Shown here one piece after another: positions 57,439-64,000 of a DNA stretch of 64,000 nucleotides; position 1 is the first letter of the stretch, and every line of letters begins with the position of its first letter. The notes under the pieces are model-generated. The model was given only the letters and a program-made list of their open reading frames with translations. It made no database searches and was not told where the DNA came from. Both the position numbers and the translations under genes were made by a program. Origin of the DNA: Asaia sp. W19 (GTDB lineage: Bacteria; Pseudomonadota; Alphaproteobacteria; Acetobacterales; Acetobacteraceae); the NCBI RefSeq assembly GCF_003994335.1, contig NZ_PNQZ01000061.1, positions 124,001 to 188,000 on the forward strand, given 5' to 3'.

Positions 57439-58635
57439 GTGAAAGCTGATAATCTCTCAGTATTGCGAGTGAGCCGGAACTGGTATTCACCCGAATGCGC
57501 GACACTCGAAGAGTTGAAGATCCTGACCGAGCAGCGTGTGACGTTGCGTGATTACCCGCTGGCGGCCGATATCGGCGGCGGCCAGGTGCCTATCTACGAT
57601 TGCACGGCCCTGAGGCGTCTCGCCGCGCTGGAGGATGGGCGCCGCATGATCATGGCCGAATGGCTCGAGGTGCTGAAGGATGGGCCGGGGATCGTGGTGC
57701 TCAAACAGGCCTTCGATGACAGCGAGGCACTGGATCATGTCTCGGTCCAGTTCGACAAGCTGATTGCCAACCAGAAGCGCAACGGCCAGGAATCCGGCGA
57801 TCATTTCGCCAAGGCGGGCGCGAATGACCGCATCTGGAATGCGCTCGAAAAACTCTGCCTTTTCGACCCTGAAGGTTTCGCGCGCTATTATGCCAATGAC
57901 ATGATTGCGCTTGTCAGCGAGGCCTGGCTGGGCCCTGCTTATCAGATCACCTCGCAGGTGAACGTGGTCAATCCCGGCGGCGAGGCCCAGATCGTGCATC
58001 GTGATTATCATCTGGGGTTTCAATCGGCCGAGCAGGTGAGCCGTTATCCGGCTCATGTACACGGCCTATCCCCTTTTCTGACCCTGCAGGGTGCTGTCGC
58101 GCATTGCGATATGCCGGTTGAGAGCGGGCCCACGCTCTACAGGCCTTTCACCCAGAAATACGGCCCCGGTTATCTCGCTACCCAAAGTCCGGAAATCAGG
58201 GAGTGGTTTGCGTCCAACCATTTGCAATTGCCGCTGCAGAAAGGGGATGCGGTATTCTTCAGTCCCGCCTTGTTTCACGCAGCGGGGTCGAACCAGTCAC
58301 GGTCGATCCGGCGCATGGCCAATCTGTTGCAGATTTCCTCGGCTTTTGGGCGCGCCATGGAGGCGATGGATCGGGCACGCATGGCGCGTACCCTTTTCCC
58401 GGTGCTCAGCAAAATGAAGGCCATGCACGCCCTGTCCGCCTGCGCCATCGACCGGGTCATTGCGGCGAGCGCTGAGGGCTATGCCTTCCCGACCAACCTG
58501 GATCGTGACCCACCGATCGGCGGGCTCGCTCCCCAGAGCCAGCAGGCCCTGTTTCGCGTCGCTCTGGAGGAGGGATGGGACCCGGCGCGCTTCGATGCCG
58601 CCCTGAGCGAAAGGGTGCGATGCACTCAGACCTGA
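57439..58635 (+). CDS. phytanoyl-CoA dioxygenase family protein
   Basis: A 398-residue Fe(II)/2-oxoglutarate-dependent oxygenase of the PhyH type. The iron triad is visible as His187-x-Asp189 (IVHRDYHLG) and His280 (PALFHAAGSNQS), followed by Arg for 2-oxoglutarate (SRSIRRMANLLQ). The start is GTG 57439 with GGAG 8 nt upstream. It is divergent from a LacI regulator, so induction by a sugar-like ligand is likely. No pathway neighbours identify the substrate; not all PhyH proteins act on phytanoyl-CoA. Confidence 0.85.
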   Translation: MKADNLSVLRVSRNWYSPECATLEELKILTEQRVTLRDYPLAADIGGGQVPIYDCTALRRLAALEDGRRMIMAEWLEVLKDGPGIVVLKQAFDDSEALDHVSVQFDKLIANQKRNGQESGDHFAKAGANDRIWNALEKLCLFDPEGFARYYANDMIALVSEAWLGPAYQITSQVNVVNPGGEAQIVHRDYHLGFQSAEQVSRYPAHVHGLSPFLTLQGAVAHCDMPVESGPTLYRPFTQKYGPGYLATQSPEIREWFASNHLQLPLQKGDAVFFSPALFHAAGSNQSRSIRRMANLLQISSAFGRAMEAMDRARMARTLFPVLSKMKAMHALSACAIDRVIAASAEGYAFPTNLDRDPPIGGLAPQSQQALFRVALEEGWDPARFDAALSERVRCTQT

Positions 58636-58665
58636 ATCTGTCGGGATACAGGCTGCGGAAGCGGG

Positions 58666-59469
58666 CTACTCCTCCACGCGTCCACCGCCTGCCTCACTGC
58701 CACGGCGCCAATATCCGGCGGCGCGTATCTGGCTGCGGGGCACGGCCTCCTCATGGATCAGATAGTCGCGAAGCGTACGCACGGTGTCGATCTCCGCAGC
58801 AATCCAGACATGAAGATCGCGCACCGGGGGAAGGACAACAAGACGCAGCAGATCCTGCAAGGTTGTGATGGTATCGGGCTGGCAGCGATGGATTTCGGTC
58901 CAGGCATGGCTCACCAGCGGATAGCTGCGCTCTGTTTCACGTGTATCGAGCAGGACGACAGCACGCTTGCCCGGGGGGAGTCCTTCTAGCGCACGGGCGA
59001 TGGCGGGTAGGGCAGTATCGTCACCGATCAGCAGATGATGGGTGCAGCTATCCGGTGCGATGTGCGAGGCCTTCGGGCCCCCCATGCCGAGTTGCTGCCC
59101 CGGTTTGGCCGCCGCGGCCCAGCGCGTGGCGGGCCCTTCCTCATGCAGCACGAAATCGATGATCAGCGTGCCGTCTTCGGGGTCGAAGCGCCGGGGCGTG
59201 TAGTCGCGTGCGATGATCCTGGTGTCGCGCAGAGCTTCGCGTCCGGCCTCGGGGCGGAAATCCGGCAGGATGGGATAGGTCTCACCGGGTTGGGGAAAGA
59301 AGAGTTTGACGTGATCATCGGGGCCAGCCGTGATGAAGTCCTTCAGATCTTCGCCGGTGAAGACGATGCGCTGCATCGAGCTGCTGAGAGGAATGACCTG
59401 CGCTACGGTGATGAGGCGCAGGCGCAGGGCATGGCGGATTTTGGTCGGGATATGGCGGGGCTGAGTCAT
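58666..59469 (-). CDS. siderophore-interacting protein (ferric-chelate reductase type)
   Basis: FAD/NADPH-dependent reductase of the ViuB/YqjH family, 267 residues. Family motifs include MQRIVFTGEDLKDF, DDHVKLFFP, RDYTPRRFD (FAD-binding RxYTxR), GPATRWAAAAKPG and GYWRRGSEA near the end. It frees iron from imported chelates by reduction. Its start overlaps the PadR-type regulator stop by 4 nt. The TonB-dependent receptor at 34109 in this window could be a partner in iron uptake. Confidence 0.92.
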   Translation of the reverse strand: MTQPRHIPTKIRHALRLRLITVAQVIPLSSSMQRIVFTGEDLKDFITAGPDDHVKLFFPQPGETYPILPDFRPEAGREALRDTRIIARDYTPRRFDPEDGTLIIDFVLHEEGPATRWAAAAKPGQQLGMGGPKASHIAPDSCTHHLLIGDDTALPAIARALEGLPPGKRAVVLLDTRETERSYPLVSHAWTEIHRCQPDTITTLQDLLRLVVLPPVRDLHVWIAAEIDTVRTLRDYLIHEEAVPRSQIRAAGYWRRGSEAGGGRVEE

Positions 59470-60077
59470 GATTCGGCCTTGCCCATGATTTCCGAGGCAG
59501 CGCGCATGAGGATGGCGGCCACGCGGCGGGCTTCGGCAGGGCTGCTGCCGCGCTTCTGGTAGAGCGCCGATTTCAGCATGTGGCGGGCCTTGTGCAGCCC
59601 GTCGGCAGCCTCGGGATCGATGTCGTGCAGCCCTGCAAATGCTTCGCGCACCTCGCTCATGCGTGCCCCGATGCGCGCGAGAATCTCGAGGATACGCTCG
59701 GCTTCAGCGCGATTAGTGTCCAGCTGCGCCTTGCCGGAGGCGGTGAGCGCATAGAGCTTGCGCGTACCCTCCTGGGTGACATCCGCTTGGCCGATCTCCT
59801 CAAGATAGGTCAGGGCCGGATAGACCATGCCGGGGCTCGGTTTGTAGAAGCCATTCGAGCGCTCTTCGAGGCGGCGGATGATTTCGTACCCGTGGGCCGG
59901 GCTTTCCTCCAGCAGCGCCATGATGACCAGTTGCAGCTCTTCAGCGCTGAGTTTGCGCCCTCCCGGAATATCCCCACCACGATGGCGACCGAACCGACCA
60001 CCAAAACGGGAAGAATGCCCTGCACCAAAGCCGTCATGGCGGCTGAAGGCATGGCGAAGCGAATGACGAAAGAACAT
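59466..60077 (-). CDS. PadR family transcriptional regulator (YqjI-like)
   Basis: A 203-residue regulator. Residues ~42-120 form the PadR winged helix (LSAEELQLVIMALLEESPAHGYEIIRRLEERSNGFYKPSPGMVYPALTYLEE). The first ~40 residues are rich in His, Arg and Gly (RHAFSRHDGFGAGHSSRFGG), resembling the metal-binding extension of E. coli YqjI, a nickel-responsive repressor of the ferric reductase gene yqjH. Here the two are in one operon, overlapping by 4 nt, rather than divergent. AGGAG precedes the start. A perfect dyad lies just upstream. Confidence 0.88.
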   Translation of the reverse strand: MFFRHSLRHAFSRHDGFGAGHSSRFGGRFGRHRGGDIPGGRKLSAEELQLVIMALLEESPAHGYEIIRRLEERSNGFYKPSPGMVYPALTYLEEIGQADVTQEGTRKLYALTASGKAQLDTNRAEAERILEILARIGARMSEVREAFAGLHDIDPEAADGLHKARHMLKSALYQKRGSSPAEARRVAAILMRAASEIMGKAES

Positions 60078-60091
60078 GATGTATCTCCTGC

Positions 60092-60123
60092 TATATCTTA
60101 AGACTGTACTATCGTAAGATATA
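60092..60123. promoter_or_regulatory. operator-like dyad upstream of the PadR gene
   Basis: TATATCTTA (60092-60100) and TAAGATATA (60115-60123) are perfect 9-nt inverted repeats with a 14-nt centre, in a GC-rich genome. It starts 15 nt before the PadR ATG, next to its ribosome site (AGGAG), so a bound repressor would block the operon. E. coli YqjI also binds an inverted repeat at its own promoter. Confidence 0.75.
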
Positions 60124-60224
60124 ACACAAGATTTTTATGCCGTGATCTGATGCATCGTCCGAAGGGAGGTCGAATGATATCGCGCTCGAACTCCGGTCAA
60201 GCTACGGGACCCTATGGCCGAAAA

Positions 60225-60252
60225 GGCGACCCTCCCTCGGGGTGAGGGAGGG
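60225..60252 (-). terminator. hairpin downstream of the aldehyde dehydrogenase gene
   Basis: CCCTCCCTC (60230-60238) and GAGGGAGGG (60244-60252) form a perfect 9-bp stem; on the minus strand it is followed by TCGCCTTTTC. It begins 11 nt after the dehydrogenase stop, a probable terminator. Confidence 0.7.
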
Positions 60253-60262
60253 GGAGAAGGTC

Positions 60263-61645
60263 TCAGGCGGCCCAGACGGTCTTGATATTCATGAACTCGT
60301 GCAGCCCGAGCTCGGTCAGCTCCCGGCCATAGCCGCTCGCCTTGACGCCACCAATGGGCAGGGCTGGGTCCGAGGCGGTAATGCGATTGATGAACACCCC
60401 GCCCGACTCGATACGACGTGCCAGGCTTTGGGCCCGAGTCGCATCCTGCGTCCAGAGGCTCGCACCAAGCCCATAGGCGCTGTCATTGGCCAGAGCGACC
60501 GCGTGATCGGCGTCCCTCGCGGTGATGAGACAGGCAACCGGACCGAAGAGCTCTTCGCGGAAGGCGGTCATCTGGGGCGTTACGCCTGTCAGCACCGTCG
60601 GGGCATACCAGGCGCCGGGTCGGCTGATCGGTTCGCCGCCCAAGGCGAGCTTCGCCCCCTCTGCCAGGCTGCGCCGGACCTGTTCATGCAGTCCGTCGCG
60701 TAGATCGCTGCGGGCCATGGGCCCAATGAAGGCATGTTCCTCCATAGGATCTTCGAGAGCCAGCGCACGTGCCCTGGCCATGAATCTCTCGGTGAAGGCC
60801 TCGGCAATCGGGGCTTCGAGAATGATACGCTTCGCCGCGATGCAAACCTGACCGCAATTCGCAAAGCGTGCCGTGATGGCCGAGTCGACTGCCTTGTCGA
60901 GATCGGCATCGGCCAGCACGATGAACGGATCGGAGCCGCCGAGTTCGAGCAAGGATTTCTTGCCGTTATGCCCGGCAATCCCGGCGATGATGCGCCCGGC
61001 TCGCACGCTTCCGGTGACCGTCACCCCAGTGATGCGCGGATCGGCAATGATCTGTGCTGTCTGCTCACGGGACAGATTGGCGCTCATGAAGACGTCATCG
61101 AGGTCGCAGTCACGCGCGATCTCGTTCAGGATCAGCCCGCAGCCCAGCGTACATTCCGCTGGTTTCACGAGAAAGGCGTTGCCACCCACCAAAATCGGCA
61201 CCGCGGCGCGCATAATCTGCCAGTAGGGGAAATTCCACGGCATAACGGCCAGAACAATGCCGGTCGGATCGTAACTCAGATGAGCCTCCCCAGTCGGCAC
61301 GGCCATCGGCTTGTCACGCAGCAGAGCGGGGGCGTGTTTGCCGTACCAGTCGATGACTGCGGCGCATTTCTCGATTTCTGCCCTGGCCGAGGTGAGTGTC
61401 TTGCCCATTTCCTGCGTGGCAAGACGTGCCAGTTCCTCCTTGCGCTCACGCAACTGCGTGGCGAACCGGTGCAGCAGGTCAAGCCGCGCGCCGAGGGTCT
61501 TGCCGCGCCAAGCCGCGAAGCCTTTATCGAGGCGTGCCAGTGCGTCCTCGGCTGCGGCTTCGCTCAGGAAAGGATAATGGGCCAGTGTCTCGCCATTGGC
61601 CGGGTTGACAGTCGTAATGCCACCATAAGGATGAGGGCTGGTCAT
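60263..61645 (-). CDS. NAD(P)-dependent succinate-semialdehyde dehydrogenase-type aldehyde dehydrogenase
   Basis: A 460-residue aldehyde dehydrogenase, closest by motif to the GabD/Sad (YneI) group that oxidises succinate semialdehyde to succinate. Visible are VMPWNFPYWQ, VTVTGSVRAGR, catalytic Glu in LLELGGSDPF, catalytic Cys in NCGQVCIAAKR, and EELFGPVACL. ATG 61645 is preferred over the in-frame GTG 61651, because AGAGG is then correctly spaced. It lies directly after the exported protein gene, whose stop codon is part of this ribosome site. Confidence 0.88.
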   Translation of the reverse strand: MTSPHPYGGITTVNPANGETLAHYPFLSEAAAEDALARLDKGFAAWRGKTLGARLDLLHRFATQLRERKEELARLATQEMGKTLTSARAEIEKCAAVIDWYGKHAPALLRDKPMAVPTGEAHLSYDPTGIVLAVMPWNFPYWQIMRAAVPILVGGNAFLVKPAECTLGCGLILNEIARDCDLDDVFMSANLSREQTAQIIADPRITGVTVTGSVRAGRIIAGIAGHNGKKSLLELGGSDPFIVLADADLDKAVDSAITARFANCGQVCIAAKRIILEAPIAEAFTERFMARARALALEDPMEEHAFIGPMARSDLRDGLHEQVRRSLAEGAKLALGGEPISRPGAWYAPTVLTGVTPQMTAFREELFGPVACLITARDADHAVALANDSAYGLGASLWTQDATRAQSLARRIESGGVFINRITASDPALPIGGVKASGYGRELTELGLHEFMNIKTVWAA

Positions 61646-61650
61646 GATCA

Positions 61651-62154
61651 CTACCTCTGGTTGTTATTCCATGAAGCGGTATTGGCCGCATCGGATTGGG
61701 CAACGACATCGGTCTGGCCGTTCCCGGGGGACCCGGCATAATTCCTGTAGGCCGAGTTTTCATAGGGTGGCCGAACGGGTGCGTTGAATTTCACGGGCCA
61801 TCCAAGGAACGAAAAATGCGACGGGGCCTCACTGGGGGCCGCGGTGCTCTGACTGGCTTCCGGCGCGGGCAGACCGAGTGCCGGATGGGTACGCACCGTG
61901 TATGAGTAGCCACGCAGGGAAGAGTCGAAATCCTCGGTCACGGTGTAGCCATGGGGCGGGGGCGGCGCACCTCCATCGGGGAGGGCGACCTTCTCCACAG
62001 GGGTCAGAGGATGATCCATGGCGCGCATCTGGGCGGCCGGGTCAGCGAAAGCCGGGGCTCCCCAACTGGCAAGGGTGGTGCCAATCAGGGCGAGCACGCC
62101 GCGCGAGGGAGGGGATGTAGCGATGGACGTGAAACGGGTCTTGGGCATGGTCAT
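61651..62154 (-). CDS. exported proline-rich protein, function unknown
   Basis: A 167-residue protein with a signal peptide (SRGVLALIGTTLASWGAPAFA, cleavage likely after AFA). The mature part is low in recognisable structure and rich in Pro, Ala, Ser and Asn (for example GGAPPPPHGYTV; YENSAYRNYAGS). No family recognised. It is immediately upstream of the aldehyde dehydrogenase gene and divergent from EcsC. Confidence 0.6.
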   Translation of the reverse strand: MTMPKTRFTSIATSPPSRGVLALIGTTLASWGAPAFADPAAQMRAMDHPLTPVEKVALPDGGAPPPPHGYTVTEDFDSSLRGYSYTVRTHPALGLPAPEASQSTAAPSEAPSHFSFLGWPVKFNAPVRPPYENSAYRNYAGSPGNGQTDVVAQSDAANTASWNNNQR

Positions 62155-62346
62155 GCTCCTGCTGCGGTCACCGTCATCCTAACCGGGCTGCGTCTGTTTC
62201 GTTCTGTCATGTCGTTGTAGGATGTAAAAAAACCGGTACGGGCACAATATTTGGTGACTGCCGGTGTCGTCAGGCGTTGCGCCAGACAGAACAGACCCTT
62301 CCCAGGCCTCGAAGCGAGGCCGAACGTTCAGGGAGAACAGAATATC

Positions 62347-63183
62347 ATGGCCCCAGCGAATGGCTCGACGATCCCCGGTATGGGCGAGATCGCTCCTCTC
62401 GCGCTCGATGGCGAGTCCCTTGCGCAGCTTCAGTCCGCCCTGGCCAAGGTTGAGCATGGGCGTGGCGTTCTTGTGAGGCTGGCCGACCTCATGGGAGGCG
62501 CTGTAGGGCAGGCAACACGCCTTGGCATGCAGGGACTCGGGATGGCTCCGACCATCCAGGCCAAATTGCAGGGCCTGGCCGAGGCTTCGATCGCCCGTGC
62601 CTTCGATATCGCCATTCTGGGCATGGCACAGGAGAACACGACCAAGGCGCCAAAATGGCGCGACCCTGCTGCTCAGGCTGCTGTCGCCGTTTCGGGCGCG
62701 CTCGGCGGATTCGGCGGGGTTGTCGGACTCATGCCCGATATCGGTTTCACCACGCTCACGATCATGCGCGAGATCGCGCGCATAGCCCGCGAGGAGGGAG
62801 AAGATCTCTCCAGCGATGATACGCGGCGCGCTTGCCTGGAAGTCTTCGCCCTGAAAGGGTTCATGGCGGGGGGCAATGCGGAAGAGAGCGAGCTTGGCTT
62901 CTTCTCGGCGCGTGCGCTCATGCGTGGCAAGCCGATCGTGCTGCTGATCGCCGAGGTGGCCTCGCATTACGGAATCGGGCTCTCCCGCAAATTCGCGCTT
63001 CAGATGGTACCGGTCGCGGGGGCCCTGTGCGGGGCCTCGCTCAACGCTGCGTTCCTCTCGCATTATCGGGCTCTGGCGCGCGCGCAGTTCACCATACGGC
63101 GTCTGGAGCGCCAGCACGGGCCTATTGTGCGCGATACCGCCGCCCATATGCGCCAGACCGGCACGGCCGACGCTCAGGCCTGA
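62347..63183 (+). CDS. EcsC family protein
   Basis: A 278-residue protein with the EcsC-family layout: a long helical region, then hydrophobic/glycine-rich segments (AVAVSGALGGFGGVVGLMPDIGFTTLTIMREIARIAREEGEDL) and SRKFALQMVPVAGALCGASLNAAFLSHYRALARAQF near the end. ATG 62347 follows GGGAG. The frame is open upstream to 62251 without support. Bacillus EcsC is linked to an ABC transporter; the role in proteobacteria is unclear. It is divergent from the proline-rich protein. Confidence 0.85.
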   Translation: MAPANGSTIPGMGEIAPLALDGESLAQLQSALAKVEHGRGVLVRLADLMGGAVGQATRLGMQGLGMAPTIQAKLQGLAEASIARAFDIAILGMAQENTTKAPKWRDPAAQAAVAVSGALGGFGGVVGLMPDIGFTTLTIMREIARIAREEGEDLSSDDTRRACLEVFALKGFMAGGNAEESELGFFSARALMRGKPIVLLIAEVASHYGIGLSRKFALQMVPVAGALCGASLNAAFLSHYRALARAQFTIRRLERQHGPIVRDTAAHMRQTGTADAQA

Positions 63184-63222
63184 TACCCTGGCCTGAGACA
63201 CCCTGGCCTGAGACCTTGGCCT
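63177..63222 (+). repeat. GGCCTGAG short tandem repeat
   Basis: GGCCTGA occurs at 63177, 63190 and 63205 (spacings 13 and 15 nt) with CCCTGGCCTGAGAC units, followed by a degenerate copy. The EcsC stop lies in the first copy. The repeat at 53905-53961 is similar. Confidence 0.55.
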
Positions 63223-63391
63223 CAATCTCCTCCGGCGCGGGAAGAGACCGAGGCGCAGTCACATTGGGCGGAGGGTTGTAAAGTCGCAAATCGTCGGCCA
63301 TCCAGCTCGGGTCAGTCAGGATTTGAGCCCACGTCTCGCGATCCGTGTGGCATGACCGGGGTTCAACGCTGCCTTGTCAGGGCGAGCCCTG

Positions 63392-63556
63392 TTATTCGCT
63401 TTTCGGGCTGCGCAAAGCTTCCAGCAGCCCGACGGGAATGATCTGGATCGAGAAAATGGCTGTCATGACGAAGGCGAGAACCTGATAATGCGGCGCCACG
63501 ATGCTCAGCAAAGCGCATAGCGCGATACCGATGACATAGACGAAGGTGAGGGGCAT
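63392..63556 (-). CDS. small two-helix membrane protein
   Basis: A 54-residue protein, mostly hydrophobic: LTFVYVIGIALCALLSIVA and YQVLAFVMTAIFSIQIIPVGLLEAL form two likely membrane helices. ATG 63556 has AAGGA 8 nt upstream; the open frame further up lacks support. No family recognised. It is divergent from aat. Confidence 0.6.
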   Translation of the reverse strand: MPLTFVYVIGIALCALLSIVAPHYQVLAFVMTAIFSIQIIPVGLLEALRSPKSE

Positions 63557-63678
63557 GATGACGGTCCTTGTCCGAGAGGGGCTTCCTGCCCCCAATGCGG
63601 TCTGGTCGCGTAACATGACCGGGGGCGCTGCGACCACTCAAAAGCTGTGCGCGGGCCGTGGTTCCAGAGGGGTATGGG

Positions 63679-64000
63679 ATGCGTGATCCTCTGACGTCCG
63701 ATTTGCTTCTCGAGGCTTATCGTCAGGGTGTCTTTCCGATGGCGGAAGACCGCCATGCGACCGAGATCACGTGGCATCGCCCTCTCGAACGGGGTGTCCT
63801 GCCTCTGGACTCTCGTTTCCACCTGTCGCGTCGTCTTGCCCGCACCCTCCTGCAGGGGCGCCAGGAGGTGACGAGCGATCGTTGTTTCGACGAGGTGGTG
63901 CAGCTTTGTGCCGAGGTTCCGGGGCGCATTGAAACCTGGATCAGCGGGCGCATTCAGGCGCGTTATGTCCTGCTCCACGAGCAGGGACACGCGCATTCCG
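63679..64000 (+). CDS. aat: leucyl/phenylalanyl-tRNA-protein transferase (3' partial)
   Basis: N-end-rule enzyme that adds Leu or Phe to proteins with basic N-termini, marking them for ClpAP. The first 107 residues are in the window and continue past the edge. Family motifs include AYRQGVFPMAED, TWHRPLERGVLPLD, FHLSRRLARTL and LHEQGHAHS. ATG 63679 is preceded by AGAGGGG. Confidence 0.95.
   Translation, partial: MRDPLTSDLLLEAYRQGVFPMAEDRHATEITWHRPLERGVLPLDSRFHLSRRLARTLLQGRQEVTSDRCFDEVVQLCAEVPGRIETWISGRIQARYVLLHEQGHAHS

Noticed and set aside
60734..61741. 335-codon plus-strand open frame opposite the aldehyde dehydrogenase gene
   Set aside because: Antisense shadow; the opposite strand encodes an intact conserved enzyme.
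62179..63225. 348-codon minus-strand frame opposite EcsC
   Set aside because: EcsC family motifs on the plus strand are unmistakable; no support for the antisense frame.

Overview
This 64 kb window looks like a contiguous piece of an alphaproteobacterial chromosome, most likely from an acetic acid bacterium (Acetobacteraceae). The evidence is the GC-rich sequence, the house-keeping gene orders (dnaX-ybaB-recR; aroA-cmk-rpsA; carA-carB-greA-ilvA; yqeY-dnaG-rpoD; rpsF-rpsR-rplI; lptF-lptG-lptD-surA-rsmA) and an FYDLN-type acidic zinc-ribbon protein. The genus cannot be fixed from the sequence alone. No tRNA, rRNA, CRISPR array, insertion sequence or prophage was recognised.

Layout. 1-3.8 kb: dnaX (5' end outside the window), ybaB, recR and a pteridine-reductase-like SDR. 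3.8-6.6 kb: a glycosyltransferase, then a convergent pair encoding an FYDLN protein and an exported protein with a chorismate-lyase-like pattern. 6.8-10.9 kb: aroA, cmk, rpsA, closed by a clear terminator. 11-18.5 kb: three consecutive surface-polysaccharide glycosyltransferases, two of them very large and multi-domain. 18.9-25.7 kb (minus strand): carA, carB, greA, ilvA. CarA carries an N-terminal helix-turn-helix-like domain and an internal, well-placed second start. 25.8-30.5 kb: yqeY, dnaG, rpoD, then a GNAT gene. 31.2-32.7 kb: rpsF-rpsR-rplI with leader hairpin and terminator. 32.8-36.8 kb: cyclopropane fatty acid synthase, a TonB-dependent siderophore receptor and a cold-shock protein. 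36.9-43.9 kb (minus): overlapping LPS-transport and outer-membrane biogenesis operon. 43.9-47.9 kb: a zinc-ribbon membrane protein, then a DUF3142-type protein overlapping a large exported protein. 48-53.3 kb (minus): cytochrome c maturation ccmC-D-E-F-G-H-I, every junction overlapping, without ccmA/ccmB. 53.4-64 kb: accessory genes, namely EVE, MocR/PNPOx-like pair, LacI/phytanoyl-CoA-dioxygenase-like pair, a PadR/siderophore-interacting-protein operon with a perfect operator-like dyad, an aldehyde dehydrogenase operon, EcsC, a small membrane protein and the start of aat.

The most interesting observation is at carA. A Cro/YdaS-like HTH domain is fused in frame to the glutaminase subunit of carbamoyl phosphate synthetase, and the short divergent promoter region just upstream holds two copies of a TGGGAA-N5-TTCCC dyad, one over the likely carA -35. 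An enzyme subunit that represses its own operon is a testable model. Other points worth a second look are the PadR operator, the repeat architecture of the large glycosyltransferases, a hairpin in the greA leader and a hairpin upstream of aroA.
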